Source: Novosphingopyxis sp965218915
Lineage (GTDB): Bacteria; Pseudomonadota; Alphaproteobacteria; Sphingomonadales; Sphingomonadaceae
Reading direction: 5' to 3'
Length of the DNA: 64,000 nucleotides
Assembly (NCBI RefSeq): GCF_965218915.1
Contig: NZ_OZ244708.1
Span: 2,232,001-2,296,000, forward strand
The position numbers and the translations under genes were made by a program. The notes beneath the pieces were generated by a model. It was not told where the DNA came from and ran no database searches. It worked only from the letters and a program-made list of their open reading frames with translations. Below are positions 55,053-63,812 of this stretch, piece after piece (within the stretch, counting starts at the first letter, position 1; every line of letters starts with the position of its first letter).

Positions 55053-55952
55053 CTAGCGGTCGCGTTCCACGATGAAGCGGGCAAGCGCGCGGAGCAGTTC
55101 CGCCTCCGCGCCGAAGCCGCGCAGATGCCCGATCGCCTGCTCGGTGAGCATGCGCGCCTGTTCGCGCGCGCGCGCGGGGCCCAGCAGCGTGACGAACGTC
55201 TCCTTGCCCTGCCCCTCGTCCTTGCGCAGCGCCTTGCCGGCCTTTTCCTCGTCGCCCTCGACATCGATCAGGTCGTCGGCGATCTGGAAGGCGAGCCCGA
55301 TATCGCGCGCATAGCCGCGCAGCGCCAGATGAATCTCGTCCGATGCGCGGCCGAGCACCGCGCCCATCTCGATCGCCGCGGAGATCAGCGCGCCGGTCTT
55401 GAGCTGCTGCAGCCGGGTGACGGTATTGAGGTCATAGGCACTCTTGCCTGCTTCCAGGTCCATCATCTGGCCGCCCGCCATGCCGGACGGACCGCTGGCT
55501 TCGGCCAGAACGCGGACCAGTTCGATGCGCAGGAACGGATCGGCGTGCACCGCCTCGTCCGCCAATATCTCGAACGCCAGGGCATGGAGGCTGTCGCCCG
55601 CCAGCACCGCGGTAGCATCGTCATAGGCTTTGTGCACGGTAGGCTTGCCGCGCCTCAGATCGTCATCGTCCATGGCGGGGAGATCGTCATGGATCAGCGA
55701 GTAGACATGGATCGCCTCGACCGCGCAGCCGGCCCGCACCGCCGCGTCGCGATCGACGCCGAACAGCTCCGCCGTGCTGACCAGCAGCAGCGGGCGCAGC
55801 CGCTTGCCACCGCCGATGGCGGCGTGGCGCATCGCGTCGTAGAGGCGCGCGCGCGTATCGTCCGGCGAGGCCAGCAGCACCTCGAACAGCGCATCGACCT
55901 TGGCCGATATCCGATCGAACGCGGAGGAAAGGCTGATCGGGCTGATCGACAT
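55053..55952 (-). CDS. ispA: Polyprenyl (farnesyl) diphosphate synthase
   Basis: The enzyme builds farnesyl diphosphate for carotenoid, quinone and undecaprenyl synthesis. The 299-residue product has GGGKRLRPLLL, the first Asp-rich motif DDLPAMDDDDLRRG and the second DDLIDVEGDEEK, with KTG before. The ATG at 55952 (MSISPISLSS) is chosen because the upstream frame runs into xseB. It lies 14 bases from each neighbour (xseB and coaD). Confidence 0.95.
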   Translation of the reverse strand: MSISPISLSSAFDRISAKVDALFEVLLASPDDTRARLYDAMRHAAIGGGKRLRPLLLVSTAELFGVDRDAAVRAGCAVEAIHVYSLIHDDLPAMDDDDLRRGKPTVHKAYDDATAVLAGDSLHALAFEILADEAVHADPFLRIELVRVLAEASGPSGMAGGQMMDLEAGKSAYDLNTVTRLQQLKTGALISAAIEMGAVLGRASDEIHLALRGYARDIGLAFQIADDLIDVEGDEEKAGKALRKDEGQGKETFVTLLGPARAREQARMLTEQAIGHLRGFGAEAELLRALARFIVERDR

Positions 55953-55966
55953 CGGAGGCTGCCTGG

Positions 55967-56212
55967 TCAGGCGTCGAACGCTTCGGTGCCGCCCGACTTG
56001 CCGTCCGCGCGCACGCGAATCTGGTCGATCTTGGCGCGCGCCGCGTCGAGCCGCTTCTGGCACTGCGCGCGCAATTTGTCGCCCTCGGCATAGAGATCGA
56101 TCGACTCGTCGAGCGGCACGTCGCCGCGTTCGAGCTGGTTGACGATGTCCTCGAGCCGCTTGAGCGCCTCTTCGAAGCTCAGCTCGTCGGTGGATTGCGC
56201 TTGGGTTGTCAT
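55967..56212 (-). CDS. xseB: Exodeoxyribonuclease VII small subunit
   Basis: XseB is the small helical subunit of the single-strand nuclease ExoVII. The 81-residue product contains SFEEALKRLEDIVNQLERGDVPLDESIDLYAEGDKLR, the family core. The ATG at 56212 fits. It heads the xseB-ispA-coaD unit, transcribed leftward. xseA is not in the window. Confidence 0.93.
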   Translation of the reverse strand: MTTQAQSTDELSFEEALKRLEDIVNQLERGDVPLDESIDLYAEGDKLRAQCQKRLDAARAKIDQIRVRADGKSGGTEAFDA

Positions 56213-56358
56213 GCGCGGGTGCATGGCCCCGACCGCGTACAGGGTCAAGCCGTCCCCCCGGTTCGGGCCACGCAAATTCGCGGTCCGCCACGATTTTTGC
56301 TTGGAACTGCGCGCATGGCTGTTCATTGTGCAATGCGCAAAACACAATTGGAGTTTCC

Positions 56359-56802
56359 ATGCGCAAATCCCTTCTCTCCCTTGCCCCCGTCGCCCTGCTC
56401 GCGCTGGGCGCGTGCGACAACAACGCCGCGCCGGACGCAGAAGCCACGTCCGAAACCGCCAGCGACGCCGCGCCGATCGCCCTGCCGCCGGCGATCGTCG
56501 ACAGCGGCGTCTATCGCTGCGCCGACAAGTCGGTGGTCTATGTCGATTTCTACCAGGGCGGCGATCGCGCCGGGATCCGTACCGAGCAGAATGGCACATC
56601 GGTGATCCTCAACGCACCCGGCATGGCCAGCCCCGAGATGTCCGCCACGCCCGAGGCCGGCGCTACGCCAGAAGCGACGGCCACCGCCGACAGCGGCACC
56701 CCGACGCTGACCGGCGGCGATGGGTATGCGCTGACCGGAACCGGCCAGAACATCCAGGTCAAGCTCCCCGGCAAGGATAGCCAGACCTGCAAGACCGGCT
56801 GA
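56359..56802 (+). CDS. Putative lipoprotein, MliC-like
   Basis: The 147-residue product begins MRKSLLSLAPVALLALGACD with a lipobox at Cys20. The part GVYRCADKSVVYVDFYQGGDRAG and the late KLPGKDSQTC recall the MliC lysozyme-inhibitor fold with its terminal disulfide. A Thr/Ala/Pro/Glu-rich segment lies between. The match is only partial, so the function is tentative. A terminator-like hairpin follows. Confidence 0.72.
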   Translation: MRKSLLSLAPVALLALGACDNNAAPDAEATSETASDAAPIALPPAIVDSGVYRCADKSVVYVDFYQGGDRAGIRTEQNGTSVILNAPGMASPEMSATPEAGATPEATATADSGTPTLTGGDGYALTGTGQNIQVKLPGKDSQTCKTG

Positions 56803-56830
56803 TCCGGACGCAGCAGACCGATCGAACGAA

Positions 56831-56854
56831 TGGGCGCCGCGTGATCGGCGCCCA
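56831..56854 (+). terminator. Terminator-like hairpin
   Basis: TGGGCGCC and GGCGCCCA form a perfect 8-bp stem with an 8-base loop, followed by a short T-rich run. It lies 28 bases after the lipoprotein gene. Confidence 0.5.
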
Positions 56855-56923
56855 TATTTGAGACATCTCTTGCAACCTCAATCTGATCAACTTGGTGACG
56901 AAGTCATTCCGCACCCATTCGTT

Positions 56924-56999
56924 CGTCATGCCAGCGAAAGCTGGCATCTCGGGCGTCAAAGCAATCCGGCCAGAGACCCCTGCTCCCGCTGGGTGACGA
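56924..56999. repeat. REP-like palindrome pair, family R2
   Basis: CGTCATGCCAGCGAAAGCTG is inverted at the right end as a weaker CTCCCGCTGGGTGACG. It lies in the 348-base gap 56803-57150, which also holds the terminator-like hairpin at 56831 but no gene. Confidence 0.7.
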
Positions 57000-57150
57000 G
57001 CACATAAACTCGGCTGAGAGTAACATCGACGCAATTTTCTATACACGCAAAGCCCCGCCGCGCCGAGACGGTATCTGCGGGCGTCCAAGCTGCCTTGCTT
57101 CTCTTGACAGCCCCCCACGCCAAGGTTGATCTAAGTCTATAAGACTTTGG

Positions 57151-57843
57151 GTGAGGGTTCACGCTATTTTCATCGGTCATTTCGCACCGGCACTCGTCGT
57201 CGCTGCCCAGCGCAGGGCACCGCATTTGGGCATATTGTTCGTCGCCGCGCAATTCGTCGATTATCTGTTCGCGATCTTCCTCCTGACCGGCACCGAGCAT
57301 ATGCGCTTTCGCCAAGGCGCGACCGCGCTGGTGCCGTTCGATCTCTACGACATGTCCTACAGCCACAGTTTGGCCGGCACGCTCGTCGCCGCGCTGCTGT
57401 TCGCAGGCCCGGTCTATGTCTATTATCGCAAGGTGCGACCGGCAGTGCTTGCAAGCGTGGTGGTGCTGTCGCACTGGTTCATCGACTTGCTGGTCCACGC
57501 GGCCGATCTCAGCCTTGTCGGCGGCCCGCCGAAATTCGGGCTCGGCCTCTGGAACGAGCCGGCCATCGCGATCGCGCTAGAACTGGCGCTGATCGGCGCT
57601 GCGTTCTTCTTCTATATTCGCGCGACGCGGCCGCCCTTTCGCCAGGCGGGTCACAGCCGCGTCTATATCCTCGCGGCCGTTCTGCTGGCGCTGCAGCTGT
57701 TCAACTGGTTCGGTCCCAAGGAAGGCAATACGACCATCTTCGCGCTGACCATGCTGGTGGTGTTCACCGCACTCGCTTTCCTCGCCGACTGGGCCGGGCG
57801 CGGGCGCAGGACCCGCCCATTTCGCCGCAAGCGCTTCCACTAG
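57151..57843 (+). CDS. Uncharacterised integral membrane protein
   Basis: The 230-residue product has about six hydrophobic segments (LGILFVAAQFVDYLFAIFLL, LVAALLFAGPVYVYY, VVVLSHWFIDLLVHAADLSL, AIALELALIGAAFFF). Conserved-looking His residues sit in HAIFIGHF, SYSHSL and LSHWFIDLLVHA. The start is GTG at 57151; no strong Shine-Dalgarno is seen, so an internal start is possible. The His pattern resembles membrane-bound metal-dependent hydrolases, but I cannot assign a family. panB starts 27 bases downstream. Confidence 0.72.
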   Translation: MRVHAIFIGHFAPALVVAAQRRAPHLGILFVAAQFVDYLFAIFLLTGTEHMRFRQGATALVPFDLYDMSYSHSLAGTLVAALLFAGPVYVYYRKVRPAVLASVVVLSHWFIDLLVHAADLSLVGGPPKFGLGLWNEPAIAIALELALIGAAFFFYIRATRPPFRQAGHSRVYILAAVLLALQLFNWFGPKEGNTTIFALTMLVVFTALAFLADWAGRGRRTRPFRRKRFH

Positions 57844-57870
57844 CCATGTTGGCGCGTTACCGTGCCGCCT

Positions 57871-58740
57871 ATGTCCACCACCTACACCGTCGACAGCGCC
57901 ACCAGCCGCGCCACCCCCACGCCCAAGCCGATGAAGCGCGTCACCGTGCCCGCGATCAGAGCGCGCAAGGGACAGCCCGGCGCCGAGCCGCTGGTCATGC
58001 TCACCGCCTACACCGTGCGCACCGCGCAATTGCTCGATCCGCATTGCGATATCCTGCTGGTCGGCGATTCGCTCGGCCAGGTGATTTACGGCCTGCCCTC
58101 CACGCTGCCGGTTACGCTGGACATGATGTGCGCGCACGGCGCGGCGGTATCGCGCGGCAGCTTCCACGCCGCCGTCGTCGTCGACATGCCGTTCGGCAGC
58201 TACGAGGTTTCGCCGGAGCAGGCCTTTGCAAGCGCAGCTCGCATCATGGCCGAAACCGGCGCGGCGGCGGTGAAGATGGAGGGCGGCGTGGCGATGGCCG
58301 AAACGGTGGCGTTCCTGTCCGATCGCGGCATTCCGGTGATGGGCCATGTCGGCCTGACCCCGCAGGCCGTCAACGCGCTCGGCGGCTACGGCGCGCGCGG
58401 GCGATCGAACGCGGAATATGACAAGATCATCGGCGATGCCGTGACGGTGGCCGATGCGGGTGCCTTTGCAGTCGTGGTCGAGGGCGTGGTCGAAACGCTG
58501 GCCGATTCGATCGTCGACGCACTCGATGTGCCCGTCATCGGCATCGGCGCCTCGGCGCGCTGCGACGGCCAGGTGCTGGTGACCGAGGACATGCTCGGCC
58601 TGTTCGAACGCACGCCGCGTTTCGTGAAGCGCTATGGCGACATGGCCGGGTCGATCACCGACGCGGTCCAGCATTACGCCGCCGAGGTGCGCGCGCGCGT
58701 ATTTCCCTCGGCGGATCAGGTGTACAAGCCGAAGGATTAG
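57871..58740 (+). CDS. panB: 3-methyl-2-oxobutanoate hydroxymethyltransferase
   Basis: PanB makes ketopantoate for CoA synthesis. The 289-residue product has MLTAYTVRTAQLLD, LVGDSLGQVIYGL, VVVDMPFGSYE, VKMEGG and GHVGLTPQAVNALGGY. An N-terminal extension of about 25 residues precedes the core. The ATG at 57871 is preferred over the GTG at 57862. Its TAG stop lies inside the left arm of the palindrome at 58739-58969. Confidence 0.95.
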   Translation: MSTTYTVDSATSRATPTPKPMKRVTVPAIRARKGQPGAEPLVMLTAYTVRTAQLLDPHCDILLVGDSLGQVIYGLPSTLPVTLDMMCAHGAAVSRGSFHAAVVVDMPFGSYEVSPEQAFASAARIMAETGAAAVKMEGGVAMAETVAFLSDRGIPVMGHVGLTPQAVNALGGYGARGRSNAEYDKIIGDAVTVADAGAFAVVVEGVVETLADSIVDALDVPVIGIGASARCDGQVLVTEDMLGLFERTPRFVKRYGDMAGSITDAVQHYAAEVRARVFPSADQVYKPKD

Positions 58741-58969
58741 GGTCAGGACCTGTTAATCGTCATTCCGGACTTGGTTTCGCCCGGAAAACGTCAGTTTTCC
58801 GTTGGCGATGCTTGATCCGGAAACGTCAGTTCGGCGGAGCCAATCCAGGGCGGCAAGCGATGCCGTTGGAGGGCCTGGATTCCGGATAGCTCGATTTTCC
58901 AGCCAAATCATAGATTTGGAGAAAATCGGCTTCAGGAATGACGAATGAAATTCAACAGGTCCTGACCCT
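58739..58969. repeat. Nested palindromes (R1 element inside an outer inverted repeat)
   Basis: AGGGTCAGGACCTGTT at 58739-58754 and its exact inverse at 58954-58969 enclose an R1 element (58758-58943). R1 itself is broken by three short inserts. Two carry hairpins of the GGAAAAC/GTTTTCC and GATTTTC...GAAAATC type. The 479-base gap 58741-59219 holds this and R3 at 59013-59105, and no gene. Confidence 0.8.
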
Positions 58970-59012
58970 TAGGCGCGGCCTTCGCAGTCATGCGCGCGCA
59001 TCAGCCAAAGAA

Positions 59013-59105
59013 CCGTTCGTGCTGAGCCTGTCGAAGCATTGTCCTTCTTTCTCGCGATGGCGGCGAAAAGGAAAAGCAGCCCTTCGACAAGCTCAGGGCG
59101 AACGG
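59013..59105. repeat. Palindromic repeat R3
   Basis: CCGTTCGTGCTGAGCCTGTC and GACAAGCTCAGGGCGAACGG bracket about 50 bases upstream of the YfgM-like gene. The loop shares CATTGTCCTTCTTT with the copy at 48305-48397. Confidence 0.8.
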
Positions 59106-59219
59106 AGTCATGGGATTGTTCGCGCGCGCGCGCGCCGCCCCGCCCCCATTCGCCCCTTGTCACCATGCCGCCCCCGTCGCTAAGGCGAGCCCCGATCATC
59201 CCGAGACCGGAGAGCCGCC

Positions 59220-60005
59220 TTGGCCCTGACCCCTTCCAAACCCGCAGCCACCGCCAGCGACAAGAGCGACGACGTGTTCGTGCGCGAGGTGGACGATGCC
59301 GTCCGCCGCTCGGACATGGAGGCGTTCGGCAAGCGCTATGGCTGGTGGCTGCTGGGCTTCGTCATCCTGGGGCTGGCCGCGTTCGGCGGATATATCATCT
59401 GGCAGAACCGGCAAGCCGCCGCCGACGGCAAGGTCGCCGAGCAATATGTGACCGCGATGGACGCCGCTGCGGCGGGCGACGTCAAGACCGCCAAGCCGAT
59501 CCTGGCCGAGCTGTCCGACGGCTCGAACGAGGGCTATCGCGCGTCCTCGCTGATGATGGAAGGCAATCTCGCCGCCCAGAAGAACGAGGTCAAAGCCGCC
59601 GTTGCGGCCTATGGCAAGGTGGTGGGCGACGAGAGCCTGCCGCAAGCCTTTCGTGATCTGGCGCTGGTGCGCCGGACCGCGCTGGAATTCGACACGATCA
59701 AGCCCGAGCAGGTGGTGCAGCGACTCAAACCCCTCGCGGTCGAGGGCAAGCCCTGGTTTGGCCCGGCCGGCGAAATGGTGGCCTTGGCCTATGCCAAGAT
59801 GGGCCGCGAGGATCTGGCCGGAACGTTGCTCGGCGCGATGTCCAAGGACAAGGATCTGCCCGAATCCACGCGCAAGCGCACCCGCCAGCTCGCCGGCGTC
59901 TATGGCGTCGATGCCGTTCAGGATGACGCCATTCAGCAAGACGAAAGTCCCGCCGGTGCAGCTGCTTCGACAAACGCGCCCGCCGGGAGCCAAGGAGCCA
60001 GATGA
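59220..60005 (+). CDS. YfgM-like membrane-anchored TPR protein
   Basis: The 261-residue product has a cytoplasmic N-terminus and a single membrane segment (WWLLGFVILGLAAFGGYIIW, about 40-60). A periplasmic helical repeat domain of the PF09976 (TPR_21) type follows. E. coli YfgM lies beside bamB in the same order and works with SecYEG and periplasmic chaperones. The start is TTG at 59220 with GGAG upstream. It overlaps bamB by four bases (ATGA at 60002). Confidence 0.88.
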   Translation: MALTPSKPAATASDKSDDVFVREVDDAVRRSDMEAFGKRYGWWLLGFVILGLAAFGGYIIWQNRQAAADGKVAEQYVTAMDAAAAGDVKTAKPILAELSDGSNEGYRASSLMMEGNLAAQKNEVKAAVAAYGKVVGDESLPQAFRDLALVRRTALEFDTIKPEQVVQRLKPLAVEGKPWFGPAGEMVALAYAKMGREDLAGTLLGAMSKDKDLPESTRKRTRQLAGVYGVDAVQDDAIQQDESPAGAAASTNAPAGSQGAR

Positions 60006-61330
60006 TGAACCGCATAACCCATAAGCTGATCTGCGGCGCGGCGCTGCTCGCGCTGACCGGTTGCGGACTGTTCGGCGGCGGCGACAAGAAGAACACGCCC
60101 ACCCTCGGCAACCGCGTCGCGATTCTCGGCGCGGAGAGCGACGCCGTGGTCGATCCCGCGCTGGCGACGGTCCCCGTCGTCCTGCCCGCCGCCGTCGCCA
60201 ACAGCGACTGGGCGCAGCCGGGCGGCAACGCGGCCAAAAATCTGGGCCAGCTCGCGCTTACCGCCGATCTCGCGCCGGCCTGGACCGCGCGCATTTCGGG
60301 CGCCAGCAACCGCGCGCGGCTCGCCGCCGCGCCGGTCGTCTCGGGCGGACGGCTCTACGCGATCGACACCGACGGCATGGTCCGCGCGTTCGACGCGGCC
60401 ACCGGCGGCGCGGCCTGGTCGACTTCGATGGCGGTCTCCGGCGACGGCAGAACGAGCGCGTTCGGGGGGGGCGTCGCCGCCGACGGTGCGATGGTCTATG
60501 CCACCAACGGCGTCGGCGATGTCGCCGCGCTAGACGCCGCCTCCGGCGCCGAAAAATGGCGCGTGCGCCCGGCCGGCCCGATGCGCGGCGCGCCGACCAT
60601 CTCCAACAACAATGTCTATGTGATGACGCAGGACAACCAGATCTTCGCGCTCGACCCCGCCGATGGATCGACCAACTGGAACAAGTCCGGCACCGTCGGC
60701 CAGTCCGGCATTTTCGGCGTCGCCGCGCCGTCCGCCGCGCAGGGCACGGTGATCGCAGGCTATTCCACCGGTGAACTCGCAGCCTATCGCTACGAAAACG
60801 GCCAGGATTTGTGGACCGACGCCCTGTCGCGCACCAGCATCTCGACCTCGGTGTCCTCGCTCACCGATATCGACGCCGATCCGGTGATCGATCGCGGCCG
60901 CGTCTACGCCATCGGCCAGGGCGGTCGCATGGCGGCCTATGAGCTCATCACCGGCCAGCGCATCTGGGAAATCAACATCGCCGGCATCGCCACGCCCGTG
61001 GTCGCGGGCGACTGGGTGTTCGTGCTGACCGACGACGCCAAGCTGCTCGCCGTCGCGCGCACCACCGGCAAGATCCGCTGGGTCGCGCAGCTGCCCGAAT
61101 ATCGCAAGCCCAAGAAGAAGGAAGACCCGATCGACTGGAAGGGCCCCGTGCTCGCCGGTGGCCGCCTGATCGTCGCCTCGACGCGCGGCGGCGTGTGGTC
61201 GGTCGATCCTGAGGAGGGCACAGCCGCGCAGCTCTTCGATCTGGGCGAATCGGTTTCGGTCCCGCCGATCGTGGCGAACCAGACGCTGTACCTGCTCGAC
61301 GACAGCGGCCGCATTTCCGCCTATCGCTAA
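60002..61330 (+). CDS. bamB: Outer membrane assembly lipoprotein BamB
   Basis: BamB is a beta-propeller lipoprotein of the BAM complex, which inserts outer-membrane proteins. The 442-residue product has a lipobox LTGC at about 20 and eight PQQ-like blades such as LYAIDTDGMVRAFDAATG, VAALDAASGAEKWR and IFALDPADGSTNW. ATGATG at 60002 offers two starts. It follows the YfgM-like gene and precedes der, the conserved order. Confidence 0.95.
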   Translation: MMNRITHKLICGAALLALTGCGLFGGGDKKNTPTLGNRVAILGAESDAVVDPALATVPVVLPAAVANSDWAQPGGNAAKNLGQLALTADLAPAWTARISGASNRARLAAAPVVSGGRLYAIDTDGMVRAFDAATGGAAWSTSMAVSGDGRTSAFGGGVAADGAMVYATNGVGDVAALDAASGAEKWRVRPAGPMRGAPTISNNNVYVMTQDNQIFALDPADGSTNWNKSGTVGQSGIFGVAAPSAAQGTVIAGYSTGELAAYRYENGQDLWTDALSRTSISTSVSSLTDIDADPVIDRGRVYAIGQGGRMAAYELITGQRIWEINIAGIATPVVAGDWVFVLTDDAKLLAVARTTGKIRWVAQLPEYRKPKKKEDPIDWKGPVLAGGRLIVASTRGGVWSVDPEEGTAAQLFDLGESVSVPPIVANQTLYLLDDSGRISAYR

Positions 61331-61385
61331 CGCCAAATCCTTCTCCCCGAGGGAGAGGGATACGCAGCCTTGGCTCGAAGAGATT

Positions 61386-61548
61386 GGCGATTATGTACCT
61401 TGCAAACCCGTTTCATTTGTTCGTCACTCCAGCGAAAGCTGGGGTCTCGGGTGGATCGCCATGAGGCCTGAGATGACGAACAAAAAAAGGCGGAGCTATG
61501 CCGTTTCTGAATTTCCATCCGACAGGGTTTGCAAAGTACATAATCGCC
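61386..61548. mobile_element. MITE-like element M1, copy C
   Basis: GGCGATTATGTACCTTGCAA and the inverse TTTGCAAAGTACATAATCGC bound a 163-bp element, probably the least altered copy. The interior has an R2 hairpin (CCAGCGAAAGCTGG) and the conserved CCGTTTCTGAATTTCCATCC. GAGA occurs on both sides if the ends are read as TTGGCG and CGCCAA. Confidence 0.8.
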
Positions 61549-61563
61549 AAGAGATCAGGCGAA

Positions 61564-61610
61564 GTTGGATGAGGGTGGCTGGCGCGACAGTGCCATTGAT
61601 GAGGCCGCTC
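61564..61610. repeat. Short dispersed repeat (pair with 39568-39615)
   Basis: Beginning GTTGGATGAGGGTGG, it aligns with 39568-39615. It lies between M1 copy C and an R1 copy. The 600-base gap 61331-61930 is made mainly of such repeats and holds no gene. Confidence 0.7.
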
Positions 61611-61631
61611 TACATTAGCCCTTTAAAACAT

Positions 61632-61714
61632 CGTCATCCCGGACTTGATCCGGGATCCAGGGCGAGATGGACCTGCCGCTGGGCCCTGGATCCCGGGTCA
61701 AGCCCGGGATGACG
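61632..61714. repeat. REP-like palindrome, family R1
   Basis: CGTCATCCCGGACTTGATCC and the inverse GGTCAAGCCCGGGATGACG bracket about 45 bases. Downstream, TTCCCTACACGG (61760-61771) and CCGTGTAGGAA (61829-61839) form a second inverted repeat before der. The first arm also resembles the start of R6. Confidence 0.85.
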
Positions 61715-61930
61715 TTGCTTTGCTGCGCCGCGCCCCTACCCAGCCCCCGACCAAACAACTTCCCTACACGGCGCTTATCGTCTAAGATGCGTTCGCTCGT
61801 CCGCCCGTTGGCGACCCGCTCCCCCTGCCCGTGTAGGAAATATTTGTTTCACGATTTTGCGGGCGACCGGCGCTCGCTTTTAGCCTTTGCGCAACCTTGT
61901 GTCGCGCAGCCCCAATTATCGGATCGTCTC

Positions 61931-63295
61931 TTGCTTCCCACCGTCGCCATCGTCGGACGCCCCAATGTCGGCAAGTCCACGCTTTTCAACCGCCTCGTCG
62001 GCAAGCGGCTCGCGCTGGTCGACGACCGGCCCGGCGTGACGCGCGACCGGCGCGAGGGCGATGCGCGGCTGCTCGATCTGTCGTTCAAGGTGGTCGATAC
62101 CGCGGGTTATGAGGATCATGACGAGCAGACCCTGCCCGGCCGCATGCGCATGCAGACCGAGGCCGCGGTGGCCGGATCGGCGGTGTCGCTGTTCCTGATC
62201 GACGGGCGCGTCGGCGTGACCCCGCTGGACGAGGAAATCGCCCGCTGGCTGCGCGCCTCGGGCCATCCGGTGATCCTCGTGATCAACAAGGCCGAGGGCA
62301 ATCAGGCCGACAGCGGCATCATGGAATCCTATTCGCTGGGGCTGGGCGATCCGATCGCGATCAGCGCCGAGCATGGCGAGGGATTGTCCGATCTGTTCGG
62401 CGCGCTGGCGCCTCTGATCGACAGCTTCGATACCGGCGACGAGCAGGACAACGAGGATGACGAGGATGCCAACCGCATCCTGAAGCTGGCCATCGTCGGG
62501 CGGCCCAATGCGGGCAAATCGACCCTCATCAACAAGCTGCTCGGCGAGAACCGGCTGATCACCGGCCCCGAGGCGGGGATCACGCGCGACAGTATCGAGA
62601 TCGACTGGATCTGGACCACCGGCCCCGGCGACGACCGCGAGGTGCGGCTGATCGACACCGCCGGCATGCGCAAGCGCGCCAAGGTGACCGAAAAGCTCGA
62701 ACGCCTGTCGGTCGCCGATGCGCGCCGCGCGATCGATTTCGCCGAGGTCGTCGTGCTGCTGCTCGATGCGACCAAGGGGCTGGAGCTGCAGGACCTCAAG
62801 ATCGCCGACCATGTGGTGCAGGAAGGCCGCGCGCTGGTCATCGCGATCAACAAATGGGACGTGGCCGAGGAAGCCAGCGCGCTGTTCAACGGCATCCGCG
62901 CCGCACTCGACGAAGGTCTGGCGCAGCTCAAGGGCGTGCCGATGGTTGCGGTGTCGGCGATCACCGGCAAGGGGCTCGACCAGATGCTTTTCGCCGCCTT
63001 CGACGCGCGCGAGGCGTGGAGCAGGCGGGTGCCGACCGCCGGGCTCAACCGCTGGTTCGAGCATGCGATCACGCTCAACCCGCCGCCGGCCCCCAGCGGC
63101 CAGCGCATCAAGCTGCGCTATATCACCCAGATCAAATCGCGTCCGCCCGCCTTCGTCATATTCGGCACGCGGGTCGATAAATTGCCCAAAAGCTATGAGC
63201 GCTATCTGCTCAACGGCATCCGCCGCGATCTGGATTTCGGCGCGGTGCCGGTACGGCTCACCCTGCGGGCGCCGAAAAACCCGTTCGACGACTGA
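61931..63295 (+). CDS. der: GTPase Der (EngA)
   Basis: Der is the double-GTPase needed for 50S assembly. The 454-residue product has G1 motifs GRPNVGKST (near residue 9) and GRPNAGKST (near 195). The acidic linker between the domains is GDEQDNEDDEDANR, and the KH-like domain ends KNPFDD. The TTG at 61931 (LLPTVAIVGRPN) is the best start; upstream in-frame ATGs would add an atypical extension. An unusual start should be confirmed. Confidence 0.95.
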   Translation: MLPTVAIVGRPNVGKSTLFNRLVGKRLALVDDRPGVTRDRREGDARLLDLSFKVVDTAGYEDHDEQTLPGRMRMQTEAAVAGSAVSLFLIDGRVGVTPLDEEIARWLRASGHPVILVINKAEGNQADSGIMESYSLGLGDPIAISAEHGEGLSDLFGALAPLIDSFDTGDEQDNEDDEDANRILKLAIVGRPNAGKSTLINKLLGENRLITGPEAGITRDSIEIDWIWTTGPGDDREVRLIDTAGMRKRAKVTEKLERLSVADARRAIDFAEVVVLLLDATKGLELQDLKIADHVVQEGRALVIAINKWDVAEEASALFNGIRAALDEGLAQLKGVPMVAVSAITGKGLDQMLFAAFDAREAWSRRVPTAGLNRWFEHAITLNPPPAPSGQRIKLRYITQIKSRPPAFVIFGTRVDKLPKSYERYLLNGIRRDLDFGAVPVRLTLRAPKNPFDD

Positions 63296-63377
63296 TATCG
63301 GGCCTTATCGTCAACGGACTGTTTACGATTGGACATGTAAAAAAGCCCGACGATTGAATGGGGGTCAGAGGGAAATA

Positions 63378-63812
63378 ATGGCGACTGAGACCGGCGAATT
63401 TGTGGACTGGAATACCTTCCAGGCGTGCCGCGCGCAGCTTGGAACGGGATTCGTGCGAATCCTGGGCTATTTTCAGGAAGACGGCACCAAATCGATCGCG
63501 GCCATCGAACAGGCGATGCGCGACAAATCGGCGATCGCGCTGGTCAACCCCGCGCATATGCTGAAGGGCGAAGCCTATCAGTTCGGCGCGCAACAGCTCG
63601 GCCAGGTGGCCGAGCGTATCGAGATGATCGCCCGCAAATGCGTGGAGCGCCGGGTCGAGCCCGACGAGATATTGCCGGATGTGGTCAAGCTGCGCGGCCT
63701 GTTCGAACGCACGCTCGCCATGCTCGAGCGCGAGGCCAGTCCGCTGGTCGAGCGGCGCCCCACCTTCGGGCAGAAGAGCTTCGGCACCAACCAGAGCTTC
63801 GGCCGGCTCTAG
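63378..63812 (+). CDS. Hpt-domain protein
   Basis: The 144-residue product is helical with the histidine-phosphotransfer motif PAHMLKGEAYQFGA, the likely phospho-His being His60. Hpt domains relay phosphate between hybrid kinases and response regulators. No kinase or receiver is next to it, so the partner is not known. The Shine-Dalgarno GAGGGAA precedes the ATG. The stop overlaps the convergent gene at 63809. Confidence 0.87.
   Translation: MATETGEFVDWNTFQACRAQLGTGFVRILGYFQEDGTKSIAAIEQAMRDKSAIALVNPAHMLKGEAYQFGAQQLGQVAERIEMIARKCVERRVEPDEILPDVVKLRGLFERTLAMLEREASPLVERRPTFGQKSFGTNQSFGRL

Noticed and set aside
57147..58421. 424-codon plus-strand frame
   Set aside because: It overlaps the membrane protein and panB in another frame and is rich in Arg without any domain pattern.
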